64,000 nucleotides of DNA, from assembly GCF_000497045.1 (NCBI RefSeq), contig NW_015961956.1, positions 248,001 to 312,000 of the forward strand, in the 5' to 3' direction. The stretch is from Kalmanozyma brasiliensis GHG001 (Eukaryota > Basidiomycota > Ustilaginomycetes > Ustilaginales). Every line of letters begins with the position of its first letter. The stretch's first letter is position 1. Shown piece after piece: positions 30,460 through 40,582 of the stretch. The translations under genes were made by a program, and so were the position numbers. Below the pieces are notes generated by a model that saw only the letters and a list, made by a program, of their open reading frames with translations, did not search any database and was not told the origin of the DNA.

Positions 30460-31501
30460 GTTGGGATGTGGAGGTTGGGGTGGTCGATCTGCTGGTTGAA
30501 GCGGTCTTTGTTGTCCTGAGTGGAGCGAGGGTGATATAGCGGTGTTGACAGCGGTATAGTCGATAGAGATGCTCTGAAAGCCAGCGGGTGATGTGGAAGG
30601 AAGAAGCGAAGCTGGGGAGGATCGACGGTGAGCGTTGCGTTGCAGCGAATTTGGATGTGACGTCTTAAAGCTGCAGCAGCGTGCACGGTCGCAGTGCCAG
30701 TGTCGCGAAATTAGACTCGGAATTCACACTTTGTTTGGAACAAGGCGAAACGCCAAGTGTGCCTGAGTTGCTTAGCATGATCGTCGCAAGCCAGCAGCAG
30801 CGAGCTGTCTGTGCAGACGAGACGTGACCTCCGACTGCAAGATAAGCTTCTGACCGTTAGTTATGCAGTCAGTAGGAACAACGAGCCGAGGAGCGCTGTC
30901 AATGGCAGCAGTCTTGGTCTGTCTCAAGAGCGCGGCGGTGCGGGGCTGATAACGAGGCTCCGAATGTGGCCCTGAAAATAGGCTCTGACTCACTCGCACG
31001 AGAGGCCAGGTCTGACCCTTTCCCGCGCTGCTTCCGGCTGAGCTTGAACGGAAAAGGAAGAAATGCAGTCGTCTGACCCTGATTTGCCCTCTTGCACAAT
31101 GGCAGCGACAACTGCATAGGCAGTGTTGGACTGTCAAGATGCAGATTTGTGCATACCCAACCTTGGTCGATCAACAGCCACGACAACTCACACTACCATC
31201 ATCTCATTCGCCCCTCTCCGCTCTTGTATCATTAACAACACCCGAAGCCTCCACCTACCTTATAGATCGAAACTGGTTTCGAATCGGCTCCTCTGCTCGG
31301 AATACCTCACCTTCACGACTTTGTATTGCTACCTCCACGCTGCTTAACCTTCGACCCCATTCCGTTCCCGGCAAGTCTCAGAGCAACAGCCTCGACACTC
31401 CTCATAGCCTCTCTCGCTGGCTCGCTCGTCAAATGCATACCCAACTCTAGAAAAGCCGCACCCAAAACCCCTCCCACTGCCAGGGAACTCGCCTCGTCAT
31501 C
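30460..31501. other. Divergent intergenic region, CaM kinase / DOT1
   Basis: 1.04 kb with the promoters and leaders of both genes. A CA/CT-rich segment at about 31180-31500 is probably the DOT1 leader; it contains upstream ATGs, for example at 31139 and 31433, that could dampen DOT1 translation. No TATA box or RNA gene identified. Confidence 0.5.
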
Positions 31502-33883
31502 ATGATCAATTTCTTCGGCGGCAAACCGCCAGCCACCAACAAGCAGCCGGCGTCCACATCCAACGGTGTAGGCACCTCCTCCGCCTCCACCTCGTCGTCT
31601 GCTGCTGCCGCCCAGCCTCCACTCAAAAAGACAAAGTTGGCCCCACCACCGCCCGTCACAGTCGTCACCACCGTCAAGAAGAAGGTCGCCCCTCCTCCGA
31701 CCACACAGCCTCGTGATCCCATCGCTGCCCTCTCTGGCCGCTCCAAGAATGCACTTCCGGAGGAGAAGCGTCGTCGTATCATCGAAGAGAGGCTCGCTGC
31801 CCAACAACAAAAGTCGATCGAGACCAGTCTCGAGGCTCAATTGAGAGCACCAGTCAAGTCCTCCTCCAAATCCAAGAGCTCCAGCTCGAGCTTGAAAAGG
31901 GCATCTGCACCAGCATCCAAGCCTAAACCAAAGAAACCGCGCAAGAAGGTCCTCGACTCGGACGATGACGATGACGACTTTGGAGGCTATGGTCAGTCAT
32001 CTCGAAATGGAAGCACCGCCCCTTCCACTCCGAGAGGGTCGAAGCGGGCCAGCGTAGACCCACACCCGACCTCCGACAGCTATCAGAAGGTTGGCAGAGA
32101 AGGCGTGCTGCCCAACTACACTGTTCCGCGAGACATTCTGGCGTCCCAATCCGCGCCCTCCGATGCAGACGCAGCAGCCTCCACAAATGACAAACTTGGC
32201 ACGCCCATCTCATCGGCCGACATTGTCACTTCCAATATCAAGAGCTACGGGCCCTACTTCAACGGCCTCGGCGATGCACCGCGTGCTACTCTCGAGTATC
32301 CTGGTGCCAATGCTTCCGAGGAGTTTCTGCTGCTGGTCCCCAAGGATACCGACGAATATGACCCGCTGTTCGAGCTTCTCGCCACCGTCCGCACCATCGT
32401 CACTCACTACCTCACCGATGAACAGCGCGAAGCTTTTGGCTCGCTTGACAGCCTCCAGGTCTCCAACAACGCCGGCATGATCCTGCCCAGCGCCAGCAAC
32501 GGAGCTGGCGCCACAAGCGTATCTTCCAACACAGTCGCTGCACTGGCCGAGACAAACGGCATCAACGGCACACGCGCTAAGTCGGCCGATTTGCTTGATG
32601 GGCAGGGCTCCAAAGCTGAGCGTCGGGATGAGCTCGTCGGCGGTCTCTCTTCAGAAGAGGCCGGGTCAAAGACGCCAGATCCGCACACCAACGGCATTTC
32701 TCAGACGGCTCCCGAGTCTCCCACCTCGCACAACGGCAGCGTCTCCGCCTCCACCGGTGGCAGCTCCGTCGCCAAGACCGTCCTCATTAACAACGCGCTC
32801 CTTCGACTCGACTCTCCCGCACCAACCGAGTCCTCTCTCGCATCGGACCTTTCCTCGAATCCGGCCTCGCCCGCCGATCCCGACTCGATCCTGCGCTCCT
32901 TCACCAAGGCACGCAATCGCCGTGACGGTCCGCTCTTCATGCGCACCCTCTCGCGCTTCAACGCCGCTCTCGTCGCTCTCCGCTCCACCGGCGCGCTCTC
33001 CACCAACATCGCTGCGCTGGGCACCACCACCGGTGTACCAGAAGGCATCTGGCGTCTGATCCAAGACCAAGTGTACGCACGAATCGTCGGTCCGCGCGTC
33101 GAAGAGTTGGGTCGCTACCAAGCGTTCTCCGACAACGTCTATGGCGAACTCCTGCCTCGGTTCATGTCCGAGATTGCGCAGCTGACGTCTCTCGGACCTG
33201 GAAAGGTCTTTGTAGACCTCGGTTCCGGAGTGGGCAACCTGTTGATCCAGACGAGTCTTCAAACGGGCGCCGAGGCGTACGGATGCGAAATGATGCCCGT
33301 TCCCGCGTCGCTTGCGTCGCAGCAGATCACGGAGGCACAGTCGCGCTGGGCAGCGTGGGGTCTGCGCGGTGGCGAAGCCGTCGAAGCGTGGGCGGGCGAC
33401 TTTGGCGAACATACAGGCGTGAGGGACGTGCTGAAACGCGCCGATGTGGTGCTGGTCAACAACTACGCGTTTCTGCCTAAGACCAACGAGAACCTCTCGT
33501 TGCTGTTTTTGGATCTGCCGGACGGAGCACAGATCGTATCGTTGAAGCCGTTCGTTCCGCCGGACTTCAGGTTGACGCAGCGCACGCTGAGCAGTCCACT
33601 GGCGATCTTGAGGGTCACGGAGAGGCTGTATACGAGCGGGTGCGTGAGTTGGGCGGATGGTGGCGGAAAGTACTACATTCAGACGGTGGATAGGAGTCTG
33701 GTGAGGGAGTTCTTGGAGGCGGCGAATGGGGATGGAGCAGCAAGCGGGAAGAGAGGCAGGGCAAAGGGAAAGTTGGGAAGGGGCGACAGCGAGGATATGA
33801 TGGTCGGCCAGGATGTTAGGCGCAAGCGGTGGAAGGCTGCTCTGGAGGACGACGATGACGATGAAGGGGAGGATGAGATTTAG
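31502..33883 (+). CDS. DOT1: Histone H3-K79 methyltransferase DOT1
   Basis: 793 residues. The N-terminal ~230 are disordered and Lys/Ser-rich (KPKPKKPRKKVLDSDDDDDD), suited to nucleosome contact. The catalytic DOT1 domain occupies about 500-750. It includes a VYGELLPRFMSEIAQL helix, the SAM-binding motif VFVDLGSGVGNLLIQTSLQT near 570, the acidic YGCEMMP motif, and NNYAFLPKTNENLSLLF with DGAQIVSLKPF, which match the DOT1L catalytic and substrate loops. The enzyme methylates H3 Lys79 in the nucleosome core, with roles in silencing and DNA damage checkpoints. An acidic C-terminal tail (EDDDDDEGEDEI) is unusual but may be an artefact of low-complexity drift. The protein begins MINFFGGK, faintly PCNA-motif-like but without the Gln. 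Single exon; convergent with the carrier gene. Confidence 0.95.
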   Translation: MINFFGGKPPATNKQPASTSNGVGTSSASTSSSAAAAQPPLKKTKLAPPPPVTVVTTVKKKVAPPPTTQPRDPIAALSGRSKNALPEEKRRRIIEERLAAQQQKSIETSLEAQLRAPVKSSSKSKSSSSSLKRASAPASKPKPKKPRKKVLDSDDDDDDFGGYGQSSRNGSTAPSTPRGSKRASVDPHPTSDSYQKVGREGVLPNYTVPRDILASQSAPSDADAAASTNDKLGTPISSADIVTSNIKSYGPYFNGLGDAPRATLEYPGANASEEFLLLVPKDTDEYDPLFELLATVRTIVTHYLTDEQREAFGSLDSLQVSNNAGMILPSASNGAGATSVSSNTVAALAETNGINGTRAKSADLLDGQGSKAERRDELVGGLSSEEAGSKTPDPHTNGISQTAPESPTSHNGSVSASTGGSSVAKTVLINNALLRLDSPAPTESSLASDLSSNPASPADPDSILRSFTKARNRRDGPLFMRTLSRFNAALVALRSTGALSTNIAALGTTTGVPEGIWRLIQDQVYARIVGPRVEELGRYQAFSDNVYGELLPRFMSEIAQLTSLGPGKVFVDLGSGVGNLLIQTSLQTGAEAYGCEMMPVPASLASQQITEAQSRWAAWGLRGGEAVEAWAGDFGEHTGVRDVLKRADVVLVNNYAFLPKTNENLSLLFLDLPDGAQIVSLKPFVPPDFRLTQRTLSSPLAILRVTERLYTSGCVSWADGGGKYYIQTVDRSLVREFLEAANGDGAASGKRGRAKGKLGRGDSEDMMVGQDVRRKRWKAALEDDDDDEGEDEI

Positions 33884-34073
33884 ATACCACCCTATGCTTT
33901 TGCTTAGATGCACCAATCTATCGGTGTCGCGCAATGAGCGCGAACACCACTTGCCCAACTCGACCGACGTCTTGAGTGTACGCCTGTATCCAAGAGATGT
34001 GGCATGCTGATCTATTGCTTCTGCTGCGTAAGTGGTGATGCTGGGTCGATACAAATACAAAGTTACTCCCTCT

Positions 34074-35192
34074 TCAAACCTTTTCAGCGCCCATGAAGCG
34101 CATTGCGGTCTCGAACGCAAACAGCGCGGCCGCGTTGGTCGGAAACGCCCTCAACAGGCACGGCAAAAAGCCCGTATACACTCCTCTGACCTTTCTCCAC
34201 CAGACCGTGTCCTTTCCTCTGGCATTCCACGCTGACAACCAGGCGCTTTTGATATCCTTGTACTTGGGCTCCCTGATGTTGTCCGCCATCATGCGGTTCT
34301 TGATCACGTCAGCCGGAAAGGCTGTTAGCCAAAAGACTTCTGCGCCGAGTCCGCCGGAGATGAACGTGATTGCTCCGGGTGAGAGTTCCCAGCTTGTTCC
34401 CTTCCAGGAGCTGAGTTGGCATTGAAAGTACTCGTAGCTGCCGAACATGGCTGCGAACGAGCTGCGAAAGAGTAATGTTGCGGGTAGTGCATGCCATAGG
34501 CCGAGCACACCGCGTTGAGCGACGATCTGGCGGATGCAATCGACGGGACCACTGAATTCCTTCTTGACGATCTCTGCGGCTGGCTGGCCGGGGAGGTGCA
34601 ACGACACGCGTTGGGTCTGCATCTGCAACTTGGCCTTGACGAGCTCGACGGGGGTGGTGACAAAGCTGTTCGTCCACCCAGCCATAAGGCCTGCCAACGC
34701 ATGGTACTTCACTGGCAGCCCCTTAACACTGTCCTCCTCGCCATAGTTCGGGTTGGTCAGCCGCGCAAAGAAGCGGCGGTAGTTATGCAGGCTGCCCAAC
34801 AACACGCTGTCCGTCAGCGCCCACCCGAACGCCGGCGGTGTCGCACCCTTGTACAGCCCAAGTACGGATTCCCGCCGTGCAAGCTGAAGGAAGCAATCGA
34901 GAGGTCCGGTGTACGTGCCCAGGGGTGAGCATTGCATGCGCACCTTGATCGTGTCGAACGGATGACCAACGAGAAGCTTGGTGAGACCGGAAACGGTGCC
35001 GCCGACAAAACCTTTGATCGACGCACCCGATTCTGCGGGCGGCGACGGCGGCGGTTTGAGGAGAGGTGCCGAGGGGTTTGGTGGTGGATCCGCTGATAGG
35101 TGCGGTAGTGTCGGTATTGATCGTGAATCCGAGGCCAAGGTGGAGGTGAGGAGGGCTCCACCCCACTGCGGGGCGAAGAAGGATGTGAACAT
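34074..35192 (-). CDS. Mitochondrial carrier (SLC25) family protein
   Basis: 372 residues with three carrier repeats of about 100 residues. The signature of each repeat is visible: PFDTIKVRMQ near 80, PVELVKAKLQ near 180 and PADVIKNRMM near 295. Each pairs odd-numbered helices with the membrane kink proline. The first ~60 residues are a proline-rich extension (LLKPPPSPPAESG) before the first helix, longer than in most carriers. The GHPFDTIKVRMQ form is typical of the carnitine/amino-acid branch (Ymc1, Ort1, Crc1-like), but the substrate cannot be read from motifs alone. It acts in the inner mitochondrial membrane. It shares a 378 bp divergent promoter with ALG10 and converges on DOT1 with 190 bp between stops. 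Confidence 0.88.
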   Translation of the reverse strand: MFTSFFAPQWGGALLTSTLASDSRSIPTLPHLSADPPPNPSAPLLKPPPSPPAESGASIKGFVGGTVSGLTKLLVGHPFDTIKVRMQCSPLGTYTGPLDCFLQLARRESVLGLYKGATPPAFGWALTDSVLLGSLHNYRRFFARLTNPNYGEEDSVKGLPVKYHALAGLMAGWTNSFVTTPVELVKAKLQMQTQRVSLHLPGQPAAEIVKKEFSGPVDCIRQIVAQRGVLGLWHALPATLLFRSSFAAMFGSYEYFQCQLSSWKGTSWELSPGAITFISGGLGAEVFWLTAFPADVIKNRMMADNIREPKYKDIKSAWLSAWNARGKDTVWWRKVRGVYTGFLPCLLRAFPTNAAALFAFETAMRFMGAEKV

Positions 35193-35570
35193 CCTGGCGG
35201 CCCGTCGAGTTCCTCGGTCTGGCTTCCGCAGCTAGACTGGTCGTGCTGGTAGAGGAGCTGAGGTGGGTGTGGTCGCTGGTGGTGAGGAAGGAAGTGTCGA
35301 GCTGACCGGTCAGGGTTGTACGACGTCAGTGGGAATCCTTCGCCTAAGCATGAAATCTCGAAGAAAACGTGGGTGGAAATCCGCTTTCCGAGCTTCTCTT
35401 GTCAGCTGGCTTCGGGTTATCCGCGGAGCAATACCTGTCACTTTTCGCGCACAAACCACCTCGTCCTCGTCACTCGACTACCATCACCACGCCTCTCGTC
35501 CATCACACTGCTTCCTAAGGGGAGGAAGGTGTGAAAGCAGAGGCAGCGAGTCTTACTCTTCCCTGACATC
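35193..35570. promoter_or_regulatory. Short bidirectional promoter region, carrier / ALG10
   Basis: 378 bp between two divergent ATGs, so both promoters and leaders must fit here. No TATA box is visible. The ALG10-proximal part is CT-rich with CACCACG-type sequence. Confidence 0.55.
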
Positions 35571-37385
35571 ATGGCCGCCACCGCAAGAGTGAGCCCGATA
35601 CCCCTAGCACAGCACATCCCAACGCTGCTCTTCATCTCAGTCACCGTCCTCACCTCGACGCTCATCTCGCGCAACCAGCCAGTGCCGTACATCGACGAGA
35701 TCTTTCACATTCCACAGGCACAGCGACTCTGCTCAGCGCTACTTTCTCCCGATAAAATCACAGCTAGTGTCTGGCAACGATTACGGAGCGTGGAGTACGA
35801 TCCGAAGCTCACGACTCCCCCCGGGCTGTATGCCATCTCATTAGCGCTAGCCAAAGTGTTGCCAGGCTGGGAGTGTGGAGATGTAGCATGGCTGAGGAGC
35901 ACAAATCTGGTGCTGCTGCTGACGATGCCTGTGCTGGTGGCTAGGACCCTGCGCCAGAACGACGAGAGGATAGGCGGCAAAGCTGGGCGCCCGAACGCAG
36001 CTCGACACGTGCAACAACGCAGCCCGCCATCCAGGAAGACGCCAGCAGTCCCCCGCGCCCTCATTAAAGATCTTCAGGCGAAAGCAGCATCCGAAACTCC
36101 ACCCACCCCTGATGCATCGCAGGACAGCCTACCGGACATCGACCCGTCCACCATACCCGTCACACGCACTGCACCCCCCACCCCATCCCCATCACCGCTG
36201 CCTCAGAAGCCGAAGAGAAAAGAAGCGACGCCCTACACGATGGCTCTCGCAAGCACAATCTGCTTCCTTCCCCCACTATGGTTCTTCGGCTTCCTGTACT
36301 ACACCGACATCGCCTCTGTCTGGCTAACGCTGGCGTGTTGGACGCTGTACAACGACCTCGCCGCCTCGCCGCGGTTTCTCACCAGCACGCTCATCGCTGC
36401 GATCTCGTTGCTGGCGGTGATGGTGAGACAGACAAACATCGTCTGGGTCGGCTTTTGCGCTGCACAAGCACTACTTGCACGAATACCGATGAAGGGGCCG
36501 GGGCTTGTAGCTGAGCTGTCAAGTTTGTTGACAGCCGCGTTTGGTAGAAAGAGGTGGCAGTTGTGGAGGTCGACGATGATCATGGCAGCACCGATGGTAC
36601 CCATGCTCGTCGGCTGCGCAGCATTCATCCGGTGGAACGGGAGCATTGTACTAGGCGACAAGTCGAACCACCAGGCAGGGATACACCTGCCCCAGATGGG
36701 ATACTTTTTGGCCTTCGCAACTGGGTTCGGGGTCTTTCCGCTGCTCTTCTCGCTCATACCCGCGCAGGCGCGAGCTCGATCGAATGCGACACTGTCAGCC
36801 CTCATAGGGTCTGTTTCGTCTGCAGCTGGGGTGCTGCTGAAGGCAACTCTCGGCTCAGCAACAGGACTCATCACCCTTGCAGCATCATTAGCGGCGTTCT
36901 ACATCGCAGTCGACCGCTTCACCATCGACCACCCGTTCCTGCTCGCCGACAACCGACACTACACGTTTTACATCTGGCGGCTCTTTCGTCGCACCTACCC
37001 TTTTGCAGGGGTTCACATTCAGCCCAGATACGCCATGGTACCGCTGTACTCTCTCGCGCTGGTCGCGTGGAGCACCGCGCTCAGTACGAACCAGGGAGCG
37101 TTGGGCAATGCGCTGTTCTGGTTGGCGACAATGGCGACCTTGATCCCGACACCACTGGTCGAACCGCGGTACTTTTTGATACCGTACATCGTGCTGAGGA
37201 TCAGCTGCCAGCCGAGAGGAGGAGAAGGAAGGATCAAGTGGGTCTCTCTGGCGGGGGAAGTGGCAACGTATGCGCTGGTCAATGTGGGGACCGTGGCGTT
37301 GTTTGTGCGGAAGCCCTTCGAGTGGGCACCCGAAGCAGTGGATAGGGGGAGGGGGGAGGGGACGACGATGCGATTCATCTGGTAA
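35571..37385 (+). CDS. ALG10: Dolichyl-P-Glc:Glc2Man9GlcNAc2 alpha-1,2-glucosyltransferase ALG10
   Basis: 604 residues of polytopic membrane protein. It adds the last glucose to the dolichol-linked N-glycan precursor in the ER lumen, the signal for oligosaccharyltransferase. Seen: an N-terminal transmembrane segment then PYIDEIFHIPQAQRLC, whose acidic pair is the ALG10/DIE2 hallmark. This is followed by YDPKLTTPPGLYAISL, the conserved TTPPGLY loop, and near the end RHYTFYIWRLFRRTYPF. At least ten hydrophobic helices can be counted. A ~110-residue Pro/Ser/Arg-rich insert around residues 125-215 (RKTPAVPRALIKDLQ ...) is larger than in yeast (525 residues) and sits in a loop. Single exon. Convergent with the multicopper oxidase gene with 195 bp between stops. 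Confidence 0.92.
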   Translation: MAATARVSPIPLAQHIPTLLFISVTVLTSTLISRNQPVPYIDEIFHIPQAQRLCSALLSPDKITASVWQRLRSVEYDPKLTTPPGLYAISLALAKVLPGWECGDVAWLRSTNLVLLLTMPVLVARTLRQNDERIGGKAGRPNAARHVQQRSPPSRKTPAVPRALIKDLQAKAASETPPTPDASQDSLPDIDPSTIPVTRTAPPTPSPSPLPQKPKRKEATPYTMALASTICFLPPLWFFGFLYYTDIASVWLTLACWTLYNDLAASPRFLTSTLIAAISLLAVMVRQTNIVWVGFCAAQALLARIPMKGPGLVAELSSLLTAAFGRKRWQLWRSTMIMAAPMVPMLVGCAAFIRWNGSIVLGDKSNHQAGIHLPQMGYFLAFATGFGVFPLLFSLIPAQARARSNATLSALIGSVSSAAGVLLKATLGSATGLITLAASLAAFYIAVDRFTIDHPFLLADNRHYTFYIWRLFRRTYPFAGVHIQPRYAMVPLYSLALVAWSTALSTNQGALGNALFWLATMATLIPTPLVEPRYFLIPYIVLRISCQPRGGEGRIKWVSLAGEVATYALVNVGTVALFVRKPFEWAPEAVDRGRGEGTTMRFIW

Positions 37386-37580
37386 CGCGCTAGCAAGACG
37401 CAGGTGCAATGGACGATTCAAACCCAGCCTTCCTGTCGGTCCGCATGTGTGGTTTTCTACGGAGCTCAACAACTCAGCGCGGATCCACGGAGCTGCGGCC
37501 CGGTCTCGCCCTTCACACCAGCCAATCACCCGCACGACGACATTCTATTTCCTCGTGACATTGAACCCCAAAGCTGGCCT

Positions 37581-39884
37581 TCAGAGAACAGCATTGACAC
37601 TGCTTCCAAACTGACTCCAGCCATTGCTGAGTCCCTCGACACTCCCGTTCTTGGGCCAGTAAATCCCGTTTCGATCGGCCAGCTCGTCCGGTGCGATGGT
37701 CCACACTGTCGCCATGCCCATTTCCAGATGGAACGTGATATGACAATGCAGTAGGAACACGCCTGCGTTTTTGGCGTCCACTTTGTAGCGGAGCACGGTG
37801 AATCCACCGTCGTCCTCCGCCGGGTTGGGGAGGGTTTGATTCAGATACGCCGCACCGGGGGAGGCGTATGCTACGGAGGTATCGCGTTGAATCGGGCGCT
37901 CGTAACCGCCATTCCCACTGGAATACAGAGAGGAGAGGCGGGAGAAGGAGAATGTGCCCGGTTGGACAGTCCGCGTAAAGTGCTTGTGCGAGTGCATGTG
38001 CCAAGGGTGGATCTCGACGCTGCTGCTGAGCAAGGAAGGTTTGTTGACGAGTACGATGTCGATCACCTCTCCCGCGCGGGCAAAGTACATGTTCAATTCG
38101 CCACTGTAGCCTTGCGCCCAGTGGCGTGTGTTTGCTGCGTCCGCCTCGCCAGCCGCGCTCGAGATGAGGTCCACCGATGGACCGGCGCCGGCGACGCGAG
38201 GTGCCGTGGTGGAGGGGTTGTATGTATAGTTCGCCTGATTATACATGGCCGACGCAAATTGGCTAGCGTTGGGGAAAGCGATATCGCCCAAGAACGTCTT
38301 GACGAGGTAAGGAACCTCACTAGGCTGGTTCTCGTTGAACGGCTGTCCATTCTGATCCCACTTGATCCCCTTGGTGCTAGGCAAGAAACGAACCTGTTGA
38401 GTGTCGATCACCACGGTGCGCGTCACCTGGTCGTCTCTTGGCATGGGGGAGGCGTACCACCACTCCGGTCCGCCACGTTTCGACAGGGGCGCCATGGCGG
38501 ACCCTACCCACCCAAAGGTCTCGGCTGGCAAGAGGGAGAGGTCCTTTTGACCGTCGAAGAGCTTCACGGGTGGCGTCGCGGCAGAGATGGTGGAGGGCGT
38601 CGCGGAAGGATAGACGATCTTGATCCACATACTCGGTCCCGCACGCCAGCGGGATTCGGCTCGCATCCAGTAGACTCCTCCCACGTTATCTCTCTCTACC
38701 TGCTTGCGGGAGCGAGAGCGGAACAGCACACTGTAGCGTTGACCCGCAGCGAGCTCGAACCGATCCACATCGAGTGCGTCGAGGTAGGAGCCGTCCGCTT
38801 CGATCAGCGAGAGCTTTTCGAGCGAAACCGCCGAGGAAGGCGTGGTGCTGGTTGCGTTTGCGCTAGCGTACGGCGTGGTGGTGGGGGTGAGGATGCCAAG
38901 GGAGACGTACATGAGTGCGGTCGCACCGATGCTGCGCAACCTGTACGTCTTTTCATAATCCATCTGGATGGTTGGATATTCCTGAGCTGTCGCGGCGCAG
39001 TTGGGGGGTGCGGCGGTGCACGCCACTCCCGTAATGGTCGCCTTGGTCTGGTTGCACCCCGCCGGGCTTGCGGGTGGGGTGGATTTTCCGTTGAGCAGCA
39101 GCTTGGATGCGGAGCCTGGCCAGACGAAAGGGTCGCCGCCGAGCTGCTTTTGGACGAGACTCGTCGAGGAGTAGCTGAACCAGTCGCCAACCGCGAGCAC
39201 GCGATCGGCATCCCACTTGTACGGGCTGCTCCTTCCACTCTTAGCCTCTCTCGCCAAACCAGCAGTGCCATCCACGTGAATGTACTCGACACTCTTCGGG
39301 TCGTTTTGCGACATGCTCGTTGCCTGAGAGGGGTCCCACACATCGCGATCTTCCGGATCCTCAACCACGAGCGCACCATACGCACTCATCGCTTGGACGC
39401 CTACGTGGGAGTGGTAGAAGTACGTCCCCTTGTCTTCGGCAGTGAGCGGGATTCGATAGTCGAAGAAATTTCCCGGCGTAATCGGCCATTGGCTGATCAT
39501 AGTCGTCCCATCCATCACGGGGTGCATGTGCATCGCCAGGCCGTGGAAGTGCATCGTCAAATTCCCCCCGTCATACGCGCTCGTTGGGAGGTTGTTAATG
39601 ACGCGGACCTGAAGGATTTCCCCCACGCGAGCGCGGAGCTGGGGACCAGGAAAGGTCGAGTTGATCACAGTGGTGGGTCCGAATGGGTCGCATTGCTGCC
39701 AGAGGGTGGTGGAGGTGATGGTGAGGGTGTAGTGGCGGACGGTGACGCGACGACGTGGGGCTGGACGGGAGGGGGCGGGAGTGCGTGCGGAGAGGGTGTT
39801 GGGGAGGGCAGAGACGGTGGTGAGGAGGAGGGAGAGGAGTGGGAGGAGGGCCGCGAGCCAGAGATGCACGCGGTGGAGATGCAT
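37581..39884 (-). CDS. Secreted multicopper oxidase (laccase / ascorbate-oxidase-like)
   Basis: 767 residues. A signal peptide covers about 1-26 (LWLAALLPLLSLLLTTVSA). The three cupredoxin domains are marked by all four copper motifs: HFHG (112-115), YFYHSHVG (158-160), HPWHMHSHKH near 625 and HCHITFHLEMGM near 711. The residue at the type-1 axial position is Met, as in ascorbate and bilirubin oxidases, while most laccases have Leu or Phe. The type-2/3 loop reads HMHSHKH where laccases have HLHGHxF. Many N-glycosylation sites are present. Such enzymes oxidise phenols, ascorbate or metals and reduce oxygen to water; the substrate is not decided by sequence. The protein is longer than typical laccases (500-600) because of Ser/Thr-rich inserts in domain 2. 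No C-terminal membrane helix is seen, so it is not Fet3-like. The plus-strand 690-codon ORF here is a shadow. Confidence 0.88.
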   Translation of the reverse strand: MHLHRVHLWLAALLPLLSLLLTTVSALPNTLSARTPAPSRPAPRRRVTVRHYTLTITSTTLWQQCDPFGPTTVINSTFPGPQLRARVGEILQVRVINNLPTSAYDGGNLTMHFHGLAMHMHPVMDGTTMISQWPITPGNFFDYRIPLTAEDKGTYFYHSHVGVQAMSAYGALVVEDPEDRDVWDPSQATSMSQNDPKSVEYIHVDGTAGLAREAKSGRSSPYKWDADRVLAVGDWFSYSSTSLVQKQLGGDPFVWPGSASKLLLNGKSTPPASPAGCNQTKATITGVACTAAPPNCAATAQEYPTIQMDYEKTYRLRSIGATALMYVSLGILTPTTTPYASANATSTTPSSAVSLEKLSLIEADGSYLDALDVDRFELAAGQRYSVLFRSRSRKQVERDNVGGVYWMRAESRWRAGPSMWIKIVYPSATPSTISAATPPVKLFDGQKDLSLLPAETFGWVGSAMAPLSKRGGPEWWYASPMPRDDQVTRTVVIDTQQVRFLPSTKGIKWDQNGQPFNENQPSEVPYLVKTFLGDIAFPNASQFASAMYNQANYTYNPSTTAPRVAGAGPSVDLISSAAGEADAANTRHWAQGYSGELNMYFARAGEVIDIVLVNKPSLLSSSVEIHPWHMHSHKHFTRTVQPGTFSFSRLSSLYSSGNGGYERPIQRDTSVAYASPGAAYLNQTLPNPAEDDGGFTVLRYKVDAKNAGVFLLHCHITFHLEMGMATVWTIAPDELADRNGIYWPKNGSVEGLSNGWSQFGSSVNAVL

Positions 39885-39954
39885 GGCGATCAGAGAGGAG
39901 GCGGTTGATGCTTTGCGGGGTCATGGGCACGAGGTGAGGAGACAGATGGGATCA

Positions 39955-39960
39955 TTATAA
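39955..39960 (-). promoter_or_regulatory. TATA-like box of the multicopper oxidase gene
   Basis: TTATAA, palindromic, 71-76 bp upstream of the ATG at 39884. The distance fits a TATA box with a short leader. Inferred from position only. Confidence 0.45.
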
Positions 39961-40315
39961 GGACTTGGGCGTCAGGAGAGGGAGAGCTACTTTCATAGGG
40001 GTAAGGAGCATGAGGGAGGGGGCCCGCTACACCCATGTGGCGAGAAGGTGTACCACCGGCCTCACCGAGGCACATGGCGACTCTCGCGGCGCTAATCCAC
40101 CGTGTCTCATGTCACACACTGCAGGATGTGGGGTAGGCAAATCCCACCTCATAGTTGCATACACTAGATCACTTTTTACGCTCCCGGCATCCCACATGTG
40201 CCACTGAACTTGCCTAGTCTCATCTCCGGCCCAACGGCGTGCTTCATCCGAGACCCGTTGTGACCCATGCCACTTGACTTGATAGCAGTCACGCTGGCAC
40301 ATCAGCTGGGGGTGG

Positions 40316-40582
40316 CGGACCGATCTAAGGTTGGTCGCGGTCCACGCCTTGCCAGAGCGTGCCGATCGTACGCTTCCCCGCGCACCCCGCACAGATGCCG
40401 AGTCCATTTTTCGAACCGCGACACCTTGGTTGGGGGCATCAACACAAGCGAGCTACCTCGCCGCGGTCCGAAGGCTGACTGGATCCGGGGTAGAGGGGTG
40501 CGCTTCTAGAACGCTCTATGTGGCGCGAGCCGTGAGTGCTGTCGGCGAGCGCCGCCGCGGTCCGATTACCAGCCCCGGTCCG
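40316..40582. promoter_or_regulatory. Cluster of CGG-N-CCG inverted repeats (possible Zn2Cys6 factor sites)
   Basis: Four 7-bp sites of the form CGG(A/T)CCG lie at 40316-40322, 40464-40470, 40558-40564 and 40576-40582, within 270 bp. Two share the longer core CCGCGGTCCG. Facing CGG triplets are the half-sites of fungal zinc-cluster factors. They lie 430-700 bp upstream of the multicopper oxidase ATG and beyond the INO1 stop, so the oxidase is the likelier target. Confidence 0.4.

Noticed and set aside
31502..31525. N-terminal MINFFGGK of DOT1 as a PCNA-binding box
   Set aside because: The conserved Gln of the motif is missing, and it sits at the very first residue.
37836..39908. 690-codon plus-strand ORF
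   Set aside because: It lies exactly antisense to the multicopper oxidase, which has all copper motifs. The long open frame is an effect of GC-rich codon bias and has no recognisable domain.
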